Below are positions 36,968 through 45,931 of a stretch of DNA of 64,000 nucleotides, piece after piece. The position numbers were made by a program, and so were the translations under genes. Source of the stretch: Janthinobacterium agaricidamnosum NBRC 102515 = DSM 9628 (GTDB lineage Bacteria; Pseudomonadota; Gammaproteobacteria; Burkholderiales; Burkholderiaceae_D); NCBI RefSeq assembly GCF_000723165.1, contig NZ_HG322949.1, positions 4,348,019-4,412,018 on the forward strand, written 5' to 3'. The notes beneath the pieces were generated by a model. That model was not told the origin of the DNA. It searched no databases and saw nothing but the letters and a program-made list of their open reading frames with translations. Each line of letters opens with the position of its first letter. Position 1 is the first letter of the stretch.

Positions 36968-38704
36968 TCAAAACGTCTCCCACTCCGACTCCACCACGCT
37001 GGCCTGGCGCGCCGGCTTTGCGGCCGGCGCGGCCTGTCTAGCCGGCCGCAAGACCAGCGCGCGGCCGGCCGAGGCCGGCCTGGATGCCACCGCGGCCACC
37101 GCCGGCGGCGCGACTGGCGCCACCACATGAGCGTCAACATGCGCGTCGTCGCCATCGAGCAGGAACACATCGACCGACCGCGTCAGGCTGGCGGCCTGCT
37201 GCTGCAACGCGTCGGCCGCCACCGTGGCTTGCTGCACCAGCGCCGCGTTTTGCTGGGTCACGGCGTCCATCTGCACGATGGCCTGGTTGATTTGCTCGAT
37301 GCCGGCTTCCTGCTCCTGGCTGGCCATGCTGATTTCGCCCATGATGTCGGTGACGCGCTGCACGCTGGCGACGATTTCATTCATGGTGCCGCCGGCTTGC
37401 TCGACCAGCTGGCTGCCGAGGCCGACCTTGGCCACCGAATCGTTGATCAGTTCCTTGATTTCCTTGGCCGCCGCCGCCGAACGCTGCGCCAGGTTGCGCA
37501 CTTCCGACGCCACCACCGCAAAGCCGCGCCCCTGCTCGCCGGCGCGCGCCGCCTCGACCGCCGCGTTCAGCGCCAGGATATTGGTCTGGAACGCGATGCC
37601 GTCGATCACGCCGGTGATGTCGGCGATCTTGCGCGACGATGCATTGATGTCGTTCATGGTGCCGACCACCTGCGTCACCACCAGGCCGCCCTTTTGCGCC
37701 ACCGCCGAGGCCGACGCGGCCAACTGGTTGGCCTGCCGTGCATTGTCGCTGTTTTGCTTGACGGTCGAAGTCAGCTGTTCCATCGACGACGCGGTTTCTT
37801 CCAGCGAACCGGCTTGCTGCTCGGTGCGCGACGACAGTTCCTGGTTGCCGCTGGCAATTTGCTGCGACGCGCTGGCGATGGTGGCGCTGCTGCCGCGCAC
37901 TTCGCCGACGATGGTCACCAGGCTGGCCGTCATGTCGTCCAGCGCGCGCAGCAATTGCCCGGTTTCGCCGCGCAAGGCCGAGCTGCCCGCCTGGCGCGCC
38001 GTCAAGTCGCCGGCCGCCACGCTTTGCGCGATGCCGATCGCGCTCAGCAAGGGAGCGCGGATCGAACGCGTGATCAGCGCCGCGCCGACGCCGCCAATCA
38101 CCAGCGCCAGCAGCCACAGGCCGCCCAGCACGCTACGCCCCTGCTGATTGCGCTGGTCGATGGCGCCGGCCAGAACCAGCATATTGTTGCGGTAATAATC
38201 GGACAGCAGGCGGATGCCGGCCAGGTAATCGGCCAGCGCCGGCTCCAGCCTGGTATCGGTCAGCGTCGCGGCGCGCGCCGTATCGCCGGCGCTGCGCGCG
38301 CTCAGCACTTCCTCGCGCGCGGCGCGGTAGACGGCGCGCCTGGCGGTGGCGGCGCCATACAATTGTTTGCCGGCATGTTCAGGCGTCAATTGCTCCAGCT
38401 GCGTTTGCAGCGTGTTGATGCGTTCGCTGTCCGGCTTGAGCTGCGCTTCGGCCGCCTGCTGTTGCGCCGGATCGGCGCTCTTGCCGGCCAGCAGGCTGCG
38501 CACGCCGTTCAGGCGGGTCAGGTCATGCCACTCGGTGACCAGCCGTTCCCTGGCCACCTCTTCGCGGATCACCTGCCTGGTGACGCCGCGCACGTCGGCC
38601 AGCAGCCACAAGCCGATCACGGTCATCAGGGTCATCAGCCCCAGCAGCAAGCCTGCGGCGATCGCCAGGCGGGTGCCAACGGTCCATTCAGCATTCTTCA
38701 TCAT
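36968..38704 (-). CDS. Methyl-accepting chemotaxis protein
   Basis: 578 residues (start 38704; the adjacent ATG 38701 is equally possible). Two membrane helices (residues about 13-36 and 190-215) flank a four-helix-type periplasmic sensor domain. A HAMP segment and a cytoplasmic signalling hairpin follow, with the tip [20 protein letters not shown] and [20 protein letters not shown]. The C-terminus is an Ala/Pro-rich flexible tail ending in EWETF. It matches the pentapeptide that tethers the CheR/CheB adaptation enzymes. The ligand is unknown. Confidence 0.96.
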   Translation of the reverse strand: MMKNAEWTVGTRLAIAAGLLLGLMTLMTVIGLWLLADVRGVTRQVIREEVARERLVTEWHDLTRLNGVRSLLAGKSADPAQQQAAEAQLKPDSERINTLQTQLEQLTPEHAGKQLYGAATARRAVYRAAREEVLSARSAGDTARAATLTDTRLEPALADYLAGIRLLSDYYRNNMLVLAGAIDQRNQQGRSVLGGLWLLALVIGGVGAALITRSIRAPLLSAIGIAQSVAAGDLTARQAGSSALRGETGQLLRALDDMTASLVTIVGEVRGSSATIASASQQIASGNQELSSRTEQQAGSLEETASSMEQLTSTVKQNSDNARQANQLAASASAVAQKGGLVVTQVVGTMNDINASSRKIADITGVIDGIAFQTNILALNAAVEAARAGEQGRGFAVVASEVRNLAQRSAAAAKEIKELINDSVAKVGLGSQLVEQAGGTMNEIVASVQRVTDIMGEISMASQEQEAGIEQINQAIVQMDAVTQQNAALVQQATVAADALQQQAASLTRSVDVFLLDGDDAHVDAHVVAPVAPPAVAAVASRPASAGRALVLRPARQAAPAAKPARQASVVESEWETF

Positions 38705-38854
38705 CAGTATCCAGTCAGGTTGAGATCCAGGCAGGCGCAGGCAAACCGGCGCGATTGCCGACGATAAGCACCATCGTCACGCGGCGCCGTCCGGTTCGTA
38801 TGGATCGGGATCAAACTTGCGTTGAATCACTTTTTAATGAGCGGAAGAAAAACG

Positions 38855-38889
38855 AAAAAAACCGCGCGGCGATGAACCGGGCGGCTTTT
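38855..38889 (-). terminator. Terminator between the chemoreceptor and small membrane protein
   Basis: Stem CCGCGCGG (38862-38869) pairs with CCGGGCGG (38877-38884) with one mismatch. A T-run lies on both strands, so it can work bidirectionally. It ends the small gene at 38928-39137. Confidence 0.7.
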
Positions 38890-38927
38890 TGGGGAGGGAT
38901 CGATACCCGGAACGGATGACAAAACGT

Positions 38928-39137
38928 TCAGGGGCGCAGGTGCGTCAGCGCATACGCCAGGTGATTCCACCAGTGCGCGCGCGATTCGACCAGCGCCAGG
39001 CACTGCGCATCGCTGTGATCGGGGCAAGCCTTGTTATACAGCGCGTTGCGCTGGTTTTCCGCATGCACGATCGCCAGCGCCAGCCAGGCCACCAGGGCCA
39101 GCGTCAGGAACAGCAATATCCATGGCAATCGTTTCAT
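38928..39137 (-). CDS. Small single-helix membrane protein, paralogue 2
   Basis: 69 residues from ATG 39137, chosen because GGAG is five bases upstream. A GTG at 39143 overlaps that site. The helix LPWILLFLTLALVAWLALAI is followed by AENQRNALYNKAC, QCLALVESRAHWW and YALTHLRP, the same blocks as in the protein at 30543-30821. A 14-base match to the end of the MITE-like element, TGAACGTTTTGTCA, begins at its stop codon. It lies 21 bases downstream of dsbA and may be co-transcribed with it. Confidence 0.75.
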   Translation of the reverse strand: MKRLPWILLFLTLALVAWLALAIVHAENQRNALYNKACPDHSDAQCLALVESRAHWWNHLAYALTHLRP

Positions 39138-39158
39138 GCTCACTCCAGGCCGTGATGC

Positions 39159-39869
39159 TTACTTCTTGACCGCTTTGGCGGCTGCCGGGGCGGCAGCGGC
39201 CGCTGGCGCGCTCTTGCCGACTTCCGCCTGCACCTTGGCGACCAGGCCATCCATCACGCGCAAGGTCGCTTCCTGGATCTGGCGCTCGTTCAGGCCCGGA
39301 CGCGACTGCATCGTCGGCGACGTCACGAAGCGGCCATCGACCACGATGCTCGGCGCGCTATCGAGTTTATAGGTGCCGATTTGCTGGATGCCGCGCTTCA
39401 TCTTGGTCTGGACCGCGAAGGAATTGAAGAATTCCAGGTATTTGGCCTTGTCGATGCCATTCTTGACCACCAGGTCGAGGATCGCGTCATCCTTGTTCAG
39501 GCGCTGGCGGTCGACGTGGATGGCGTGGAAAATCTTGTCGTGCATGACATCGAGCTTGCCCATCGCTTCCAGCGTCACATAGGCGTGCGCCTGCGGATCG
39601 TTGGGGCCGGAAAACGCCATGTGCACGCGGCGGAACACGATATTGTCGCCCTGCTTCTTGACCCAGTCGGCCATCAGCGGATCGAGCGCGTAGCAATGCG
39701 GGCAGGAATACATGAAGAATTCGACGACTTCGACTTTCTTGCCGAGGTCGGTGCGCGGCGTATCCAGCGTGGTGTAGCCGGCGCCAGGTTCAGCCGCAAA
39801 GGCGCCGGAAGTGGAAACCATCAGGGTGACGGCGGCGAGCAAGAAACGCAGGGAACGCAAGAAACGCAT
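39159..39869 (-). CDS. dsbA: Thiol:disulfide interchange protein DsbA
   Basis: 236 residues. A signal peptide (LRFLLAAVTLMVSTSGAFA) is followed by a thioredoxin fold with active site FFMYSCPHCYALDP (CPHC). The cis-Pro loop SAPSIVVDG comes later. It introduces disulfide bonds into periplasmic proteins. The C-terminus is an Ala/Lys-rich tail (SAPAAAAAPAAAKAVKK) not typical of E. coli DsbA. No dsbB is nearby. Confidence 0.95.
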   Translation of the reverse strand: MRFLRSLRFLLAAVTLMVSTSGAFAAEPGAGYTTLDTPRTDLGKKVEVVEFFMYSCPHCYALDPLMADWVKKQGDNIVFRRVHMAFSGPNDPQAHAYVTLEAMGKLDVMHDKIFHAIHVDRQRLNKDDAILDLVVKNGIDKAKYLEFFNSFAVQTKMKRGIQQIGTYKLDSAPSIVVDGRFVTSPTMQSRPGLNERQIQEATLRVMDGLVAKVQAEVGKSAPAAAAAPAAAKAVKK

Positions 39870-40001
39870 GACTATCCTTCATAAGTGAGTGGCAAACGCC
39901 GCGAGATTACCATCTTTTGCGGCGCCGGTTCGGCGCGAGGCAGGAATATTATTATTTTTCAATCAAATTAAGCCGATCTTAAGCCGCGGTTTTAACCTAA
40001 G

Positions 40002-40101
40002 CGCGCCTGACCAAACGTTCAGGGCAAGACGCATTGCCGTAGACAGTACAAGATGGTCGACAAGGCAATGCAACGCCGCGATGGATGTTTTGTCAGGCGC
40101 T
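40002..40101. mobile_element. MITE-like element, copy B
   Basis: About 100 bases, related to the copy at 24158-24260 in the opposite orientation. Ends read GCGCCTGACCAAAC and GTTTTGTCAGGCGC. One end has acquired a mismatch, so this copy is more diverged. It lies directly after the stop of the TonB-receptor gene at 40109 and could double as a transcription-end hairpin. Confidence 0.75.
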
Positions 40102-40108
40102 CTCAAGC

Positions 40109-42124
40109 CTAAAAGCTGTAGCGCGCCGAGACGCGCACCTGGCGCGCGTCATTGGCATAGATACTGGACAGGCATTCCGGCGCATTGCTGTAATAGCGCT
40201 TGTTGGCCAGGTTGCTGGCGCTGAGCGCCAATTCCCAGGCCCCGATCTTGCGCGCATAACGGCCGTCGAGCAGCGCGAACGACGGCGTCCGCGCCAGGCA
40301 GCTCTGGTCGAAATCGTTGCCGTAGCGTTGCACGTCCATCCACTGCACGCCGAGGTCGGCGCTGTGGCCGCTGGCCGGCAGCCACGACAGGCGCGCCGAC
40401 ACGGTATTGCGCGCCACCAGCGGCAAATCGGGACCGTCGTACGGGTAATCGTCGTAGCGCGCATTGACATGGCGCAGCTGGCCGTTCAACGACCAGGCCG
40501 GCGCCAGCCGCCAGTTGGCCTCCAGCTCGATGCCCTGGCGCTGGTTCGGATCGAGATTGCGGCCGGTACCGGCCTGGCCCAGGTTCTGGTCGAACACGAT
40601 TTCATTATGCAGCCGGTGGCTGAACAGGCGCACGCTGGCATTGCGCGCATCGCCGCCGAAGGTGGCGCCGGCTTCCTGGTCATGCGACACCTGGCCGATC
40701 AGCGGCCGGTAGCCCTGGGTGGTGAAGCCGCTGTCGTCGATGCGGTAGCTCTGGCTGGCCTTGGCGTACACGCTGGCCCACGGCGCCGGCTTGAAACTGG
40801 CTTGCACGTCCCATGCGTTCTGGTGCTGCCAGTCGCGCGCGCCGCTATCGCCGATGCTGACGAAATCGCTGGAAGCGATGTCGTTCATATTGAATTTTTC
40901 ATGCCGCGCACCGAACGACAGGCGCACGTCGCGCGGACCGCCGAAACCGATGTCTTCGCGTACGAACAGCGCACTGGAACTCTGCTTGCGGTCGAAGCGG
41001 AACAAGGCGTTGCCGGTCTGGTGGCGCCAGCGTATCAGGTCGATGCCGATTTCCGTATCGTAGGCGACTCCGTCAACCTTGGCGCCGTGGCGCAGGCGCG
41101 GCGACAACTGGGTTTCGCGGCTGCTGTAACTGGAGTCGTAGCTATAACCGGCATAAGCGCTGCCTTGGTCGTCATCGCCGCCATCGCGCACATGGGTGGC
41201 GCTGACGTTTTTTTCGCTTTGCGTCAATTCCAGGCCCAGGTCGAAGTTGCCGATATAGCGCTGCACGAAGCCGCTGATCCGGTTGGTGTCGAAACTGCCG
41301 AAATCGCCCGGCGTGGCGGCGCCCGGCTTGCCGTCGTCCGGCTGCGACAGGTCGGTCGGGAACGGGAAACGCGAATCCTGGCGCGTCGCATCGACGCTGA
41401 AACCGGCCCGGCCCTGCTTCGACTTCCATTCCGCGCCGCCGCTGAAGCTGACTTCGCGGAACTGGCTATGGTCGCGGTAATCGCTGCTGCGGCTATCTTG
41501 CAACGCGGCATCCATCGAAAAGCCATCCCAGTTCTGCACCACCGACGCGCGCGTATCGCGCTGGCCAAACTGGCCGACTTCGCCATACAGGCTGCCGTGC
41601 AGCGCCTGCGCGGGCGGCGTCTTGCTGACCAGATTGACCACCGCCCCGCTGCCGCCGGCCGCGCCATACTGCACGCTGTTGCCGCCGCGGCTGACTTCAA
41701 TCCGCTCCACGTTCTCGATCGGCACGGTGGACAACAGCGCCTGGCCGCGCACATTGTCCAGTATCCGCACGCCGTCCTGCAGGCCCAGGAGATCGGCGCC
41801 GACAGCGGAGCGCGACAGTTTCAAGCCCGATCCGGGACCGGTCAGCGATTCCATCGCCGACACCATGCCGATGCCGCCGATCTTGCGCAAGGCGTCGGCC
41901 ACGTCGCGTGCGCCATACTGGCTGATCTGCTCGCTGTCGATGACGGTCGCGCCAATCGGCGCGCGCGACGCGGCTTTGCTCAGGCGGGCTCCGCTGACCA
42001 TCACCGCCTGCACGTTTTGCGCCAGCACGGACGGCGCCAGGCCGGCGGCAAAGCAGGCGGCCAGCAAGCCCGCCAGGGCGCGGCGCGGCGGCAAGCGGTG
42101 AAGACGAAATGCGGAAACGATCAT
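40109..42124 (-). CDS. TonB-dependent receptor
   Basis: 671 residues from ATG 42124, which starts a signal peptide (LAGLLAACFAAGLAPSVLAQ). An in-frame ATG at 42166 would add 14 residues. No strong ribosome binding site for either. The plug domain is visible as NVQAVMVSGARLSKAASRAP and DVADALRKIGGI, then the barrel, which ends in an aromatic ARYSF. It is an outer-membrane uptake channel for siderophores, metals or carbohydrates. The ligand is not identifiable, and no transport genes adjoin it. Confidence 0.9.
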   Translation of the reverse strand: MIVSAFRLHRLPPRRALAGLLAACFAAGLAPSVLAQNVQAVMVSGARLSKAASRAPIGATVIDSEQISQYGARDVADALRKIGGIGMVSAMESLTGPGSGLKLSRSAVGADLLGLQDGVRILDNVRGQALLSTVPIENVERIEVSRGGNSVQYGAAGGSGAVVNLVSKTPPAQALHGSLYGEVGQFGQRDTRASVVQNWDGFSMDAALQDSRSSDYRDHSQFREVSFSGGAEWKSKQGRAGFSVDATRQDSRFPFPTDLSQPDDGKPGAATPGDFGSFDTNRISGFVQRYIGNFDLGLELTQSEKNVSATHVRDGGDDDQGSAYAGYSYDSSYSSRETQLSPRLRHGAKVDGVAYDTEIGIDLIRWRHQTGNALFRFDRKQSSSALFVREDIGFGGPRDVRLSFGARHEKFNMNDIASSDFVSIGDSGARDWQHQNAWDVQASFKPAPWASVYAKASQSYRIDDSGFTTQGYRPLIGQVSHDQEAGATFGGDARNASVRLFSHRLHNEIVFDQNLGQAGTGRNLDPNQRQGIELEANWRLAPAWSLNGQLRHVNARYDDYPYDGPDLPLVARNTVSARLSWLPASGHSADLGVQWMDVQRYGNDFDQSCLARTPSFALLDGRYARKIGAWELALSASNLANKRYYSNAPECLSSIYANDARQVRVSARYSF

Positions 42125-42252
42125 GAAACCCAGCTCAAAATGTCCAGCCAGCAATAAAGACGGCACAAAGTCCGTAATTATACGCAGACTGCCAGCCGCG
42201 GCTGGCGCATTTCATTGTGCAAATTTTACATTTCACAGGAATAGGGGCTGGC

Positions 42253-43140
42253 TCACTCCAGCCGCCCGTCGGCGGCAATAAAATCGATAAAGGTGCGCAC
42301 CTTCGACGACAGGTAGCGCCGGCTGGTATACACCGCATACACGGTGCCTTGGCGCATGCTGTAGCTGTCGAGCACACGCAACAAGCGGCCGGCGGCCAGG
42401 TCGGCCCCGGTTTGCCACGACGGCAGCAAGGCGATGCCCATGCCGTCCAGCACCGCGTCATGCATCAGGGTTTCGTTATTGGTTTGCAGCACAGGCTTGA
42501 ACTTGACGGTTTCGTGGCCAGCCGGGCCGTCGAAGCCCAGTTCATTGCCCGACGCCAGCAGCGTGTAGGTGACCATCGCGTGCTGTACCAGGTCGGCCGG
42601 ACGTTGCGGATGGCCGGCCCGCGCCAGGTAGGATGGCGCCGCCACCAGGTCGAAACCGATGCGCCCGATCGGCCGCGCGATCAGCGCCGGGGCCGGCGCC
42701 TGGCTGACCCGCAGCGCCAGGTCGAAACCTTCCTCGACCAGGTTGACGACCCGGCCGCTCAGGTCGATATCGAAGGTCACTTCGGGAAATTGCTCGCGGT
42801 ACGCCGCCAGCACGCGGGTAAACACCGGATTGGCGAACCACACCGGCGCGCTCAGCTTGAGCATGCCGCGCGGCACCACCGTGGTGCGCCCGACCGTCGC
42901 CTCGACTTCTTCCAGGCTGTCCAGCATGTCGCGACATTGCTCGAAGTACACCTTGCCGATTTCAGTCAGACTCAGGTGCCGGCTGCTGCGGTTCAGCAAG
43001 CGCGCGCCCAGATGGCGCTCCAGGTGCATCACATGCTTGCTGGCCATGGCCGCCGACAATTCCAGCCGCTCGGCGGCGCGCACAAAACTTTCCAGCTCCA
43101 CCACCGCGCGGAAGACACGCATGCTGACCAGGGTATCCAT
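42253..43140 (-). CDS. LysR family transcriptional regulator
   Basis: 295 residues from ATG 43140 (AGGACGAGC upstream). The N-terminal winged helix-turn-helix covers MRVFRAVVELESFVRAAERL and ELSAAMASKHVMHLERHLGA. The substrate-binding domain follows. It is divergently transcribed from the extradiol dioxygenase gene with a 126-base gap, the usual arrangement in which LysR controls the neighbouring gene. The operator (T-N11-A type) could not be assigned with confidence. Confidence 0.92.
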   Translation of the reverse strand: MDTLVSMRVFRAVVELESFVRAAERLELSAAMASKHVMHLERHLGARLLNRSSRHLSLTEIGKVYFEQCRDMLDSLEEVEATVGRTTVVPRGMLKLSAPVWFANPVFTRVLAAYREQFPEVTFDIDLSGRVVNLVEEGFDLALRVSQAPAPALIARPIGRIGFDLVAAPSYLARAGHPQRPADLVQHAMVTYTLLASGNELGFDGPAGHETVKFKPVLQTNNETLMHDAVLDGMGIALLPSWQTGADLAAGRLLRVLDSYSMRQGTVYAVYTSRRYLSSKVRTFIDFIAADGRLE

Positions 43141-43266
43141 GCTCGTCCTATCATTATCATCAACCAGCAGGCAATGATATATCAATATTTACAGCCTTGA
43201 TGAACTGACTGCGCATGACCATACTCCCTTCATCGACAGAGTGCCCCTGTCCAACCGGAGTGTGCC

Positions 43267-44082
43267 ATGACTGATTTCACCTTACCCACCTACTTCCTGT
43301 CGCACGGCGGCGGCCCCTGGCCTTTCATGAAAGACCAGTACGGCGGACGCTACGACAAACTGCAAGCGTCGCTGCAAGACATTCCGCGCCAGATCGGCAT
43401 CAAACCCAAAGCCGTGCTGGTGGTGACGGCGCACTGGGAAGGCCCGCAATTCCTGGTGTCGGCCAGCCCGAAGCCGGGCATGATCTACGATTATTCCGGG
43501 TTTCCGGCGCATACCTACCAGATCCAGTACCCGGCGCCCGGCTCGCCGGTCCTGGCCGAGCAGGTCAAGGCGCTGCTCGACGCGGCCGGCCACCCGGCGC
43601 GGCTGGACCCGCAGCGCGGCTTCGACCATGGCACGTTCAGCGCGCTGTATCCGATTTATCCGCAAGCCGACGTGCCGCTGGTGCAACTGTCGCTGAAACA
43701 TGGCTACGATGTGCCGACCCATGTCGACGTGGGCCGCGCGCTGGCGGTATTGCGCAGCCAGGGCGTGCTGATCGTCGGCAGCGGCCTGAGCTACCACAAC
43801 CTGCGCCAGTTCGGCCCGGCCGGCGCGGTGGCCTCGCACCAGTTCGACGCGTGGCTGCGCAGCAGCATGGCGCTGCCGCCTGCCGGGCGGCTGCAAAAAT
43901 TGCTGGCGTGGGAACAGGCGCCCGGCGCGCGCCAGGCCCATCCGTATGAAGATCATCTGGTGCCGCTGATGGTCGCGCTGGGCGCGGCCGAGCACGAGCA
44001 GTCGAACGAGATCTACCACGAAGACGACTTCTTCGGCGCGCTGGCGGTGACCAGCTTCCGCTTTGGGCAGGCTGCCGCCTGA
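43267..44082 (+). CDS. Extradiol ring-cleavage dioxygenase (DODA / LigB-type family)
   Basis: 271 residues. SHGGGPWPFM at residue 12, VVTAHWEG and the later HGTFSALYPIY are the metal-binding and catalytic His positions of the 4,5-DOPA extradiol dioxygenase family (YgiD-like). The C-terminal FGALAVTSFRFG also matches. It likely opens catechol-type rings or a related aldehyde substrate using non-haem iron or zinc. The substrate is unproven. It is divergent from a LysR regulator. Confidence 0.9.
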   Translation: MTDFTLPTYFLSHGGGPWPFMKDQYGGRYDKLQASLQDIPRQIGIKPKAVLVVTAHWEGPQFLVSASPKPGMIYDYSGFPAHTYQIQYPAPGSPVLAEQVKALLDAAGHPARLDPQRGFDHGTFSALYPIYPQADVPLVQLSLKHGYDVPTHVDVGRALAVLRSQGVLIVGSGLSYHNLRQFGPAGAVASHQFDAWLRSSMALPPAGRLQKLLAWEQAPGARQAHPYEDHLVPLMVALGAAEHEQSNEIYHEDDFFGALAVTSFRFGQAAA

Positions 44083-44095
44083 TGAGTGGCGGCGT

Positions 44096-44119
44096 CAGTC
44101 CCTGCGGCGACAGGGACTG
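44096..44119. other. Hairpin between convergent genes
   Basis: A 9-bp perfect stem, CAGTCCCTG with CAGGGACTG and a 6-base loop, lies between the dioxygenase stop and the rbgA stop. There is no T-run, so a classic terminator is not supported. Confidence 0.4.
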
Positions 44120-44140
44120 CGAATACCTCACACTACGTCA

Positions 44141-45088
44141 TCAAGTCCCGCGCTTGCCATTCGCCGCGGCCTTGGCTTTTTCGGCCGCGATGGCCGCCGC
44201 CCTGGCCGCTTTTTCTGCTTGTTCGGCCGCATGCTGGGCCAGCAAGGCGGCGCGGGTGTCGGGCGTTTCCAGCGAAATACGGCCCAGCACGCCGCTGCGG
44301 TAATCGATCAGCAAGGTGTGCGACGCTTTCTCGAAATCGTAGTCGCCGCCCTTCTGGCGGAAACCGCGCCGCGCCGCGATGCCTTCGACCACGCCGATCG
44401 CATCCACTTCATCGGTCTTGGTGCCGTAGCGCGTGGCCAGCAAGTGCGGGTAGCGCTTCAACAATTCTTCGGCCAGGAATACCGCCACTTCTTCCTCGAT
44501 CAACGCATTCGAGCCGATCGCGTGGCTGGCCGCCAGCATCAAGCCATCGCTGGGGATGGCGATCTTCGGCCACAGCATGCCGGGCGTATCGGTCAGGATG
44601 GTGTTTTTATCGAGATACAGCTTTTGCTGCATCTTGGTCACGGCCGGCTCGTCGCCCACCTTGGCCACGCGCTTTTTCAGCAAGGCGTTCATCAGCGTCG
44701 ACTTGCCGACGTTCGGAATGCCCATGATCATGATGCGCAACGGCTTGGTCGGCACGCCGCGATGCGGCGCCAGCGACTTGGCCAGCTCGGGTATGCGCGC
44801 CACTTCGCCCGGTTTCTTGGTCGTCATCGCGTACGCGGTCACGCCTTCCTGGGCGTTGTAATAGGCCACCCAGGCGGCGGTCGCGGCCGGATCGGCCAGG
44901 TCGGTCTTGTTCAGGATCTTCAGGCACGGACGCTGGCGGAACAGGCGCAACTCTTCGACCATCGGGTTGCAGCTGGCTTCCGGCAGCCGGGCGTCGACCA
45001 CTTCGATCACCAGGTCGGTGTTTTCCATCGACTCCGCCGCCTTCTTGCGCGCCGCGTTCATATGCCCCGGGTACCATTGTATCGCCAT
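44141..45088 (-). CDS. rbgA: Ribosome biogenesis GTPase YlqF/RbgA
   Basis: 315 residues. Circularly permuted GTPase: the G4 motif LNKTDLAD precedes the G1 P-loop GIPNVGKSTLMN (about residue 125) and G3 DTPGMLWPK. The N-terminus MAIQWYPGHMNAARKKAAES is diagnostic. It promotes late assembly of the large ribosomal subunit. The C-terminus is an Ala/Lys-rich basic tail (AEKAKAAANGKRGT). A stand-alone gene. Confidence 0.95.
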   Translation of the reverse strand: MAIQWYPGHMNAARKKAAESMENTDLVIEVVDARLPEASCNPMVEELRLFRQRPCLKILNKTDLADPAATAAWVAYYNAQEGVTAYAMTTKKPGEVARIPELAKSLAPHRGVPTKPLRIMIMGIPNVGKSTLMNALLKKRVAKVGDEPAVTKMQQKLYLDKNTILTDTPGMLWPKIAIPSDGLMLAASHAIGSNALIEEEVAVFLAEELLKRYPHLLATRYGTKTDEVDAIGVVEGIAARRGFRQKGGDYDFEKASHTLLIDYRSGVLGRISLETPDTRAALLAQHAAEQAEKAARAAAIAAEKAKAAANGKRGT

Positions 45089-45208
45089 GCTATTACCTTC
45101 AAATTCGTTCGATCAATCCGCTATTTTACGGGCTAAGGCGGTACTTCAAGAAAAATGTCGCGATCTACATCTAAACAATGGGCCGATTTACGCACAAATC
45201 TCTGGCGC

Positions 45209-45931
45209 TCACACAAGATGAGGGGCATCTTGCTGCAAGACTCGCTCTGCGACGTCTCCAAAAAATTGTCGCGTCATACTGAAAAATTGGCTTAACTTCT
45301 TACCAGAAGGCAATAGATCGCACATCGCCAGGTGTTCGATACTCCAGTCATTCTGCTGATGTTGCGAAAAAATCCGATCCAGTTCATTCCACCAGCGTTG
45401 CCGCTCGTTGATCAGATAAGGGCTGTTCAGATTCAGTATCGCAATGGTATAGGTCGCCCGATCCCGATCGGCTTGCTGCTGCAGCGACTCCGCAGGCACT
45501 ACGCGGCCATCGGACAAATAGGCAAAGAAACGCGCGCAATCGGCTTGATGGCAGGAAATAAACAAGTGCGCGTCATATTGATCGCCCTTGGCATGTCCGG
45601 CAAACACCTCGTCTTCCTGCGCCTTGAATGCCGCCAGATCATTTTTACTGGCCAGCGCACTGGCCGCCAGGTTTTGATAATCGAAGGTACGTTGAGGAAA
45701 GCTGCTTTTCGGCTGCACATGTTCAATGTGATAGCCCAAACCCAGCAAGTCAGCCCTGATTTCCGAATAACAGCAAAGAAAAAATTGCTCCTCTACCAAT
45801 TCCTCACACAGGGCAGGCCTATGCGCGTAACTCTGCCAGCGGCTGGTGGCGTCTTTTGCGCCATGCGGCGGCTGTGCATGCGCCTGCGCCAGATAAAATC
45901 CGCCGCCATCCGGTTTTTTGATGAACCTCAT
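45209..45931 (-). CDS. ptuB: HNH nuclease, PtuB-like (Septu defence module)
   Basis: 240 residues. The N-terminus MRFIKKPDGGG and CCYSEIRADLLGLGYHIEHV, then QPKSSFP, match the TIGR02646/PtuB HNH family, with the HNH core at about residues 53-75. The start overlaps the PtuA-like stop by four bases (ATGA). In Septu the nuclease is held with the ATPase and cuts nucleic acid when phage infection is sensed. The Cys/His pattern is intact by eye. The same effector pair occurs in some retrons, but no reverse transcriptase is nearby. Confidence 0.85.
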   Translation of the reverse strand: MRFIKKPDGGGFYLAQAHAQPPHGAKDATSRWQSYAHRPALCEELVEEQFFLCCYSEIRADLLGLGYHIEHVQPKSSFPQRTFDYQNLAASALASKNDLAAFKAQEDEVFAGHAKGDQYDAHLFISCHQADCARFFAYLSDGRVVPAESLQQQADRDRATYTIAILNLNSPYLINERQRWWNELDRIFSQHQQNDWSIEHLAMCDLLPSGKKLSQFFSMTRQFFGDVAERVLQQDAPHLV

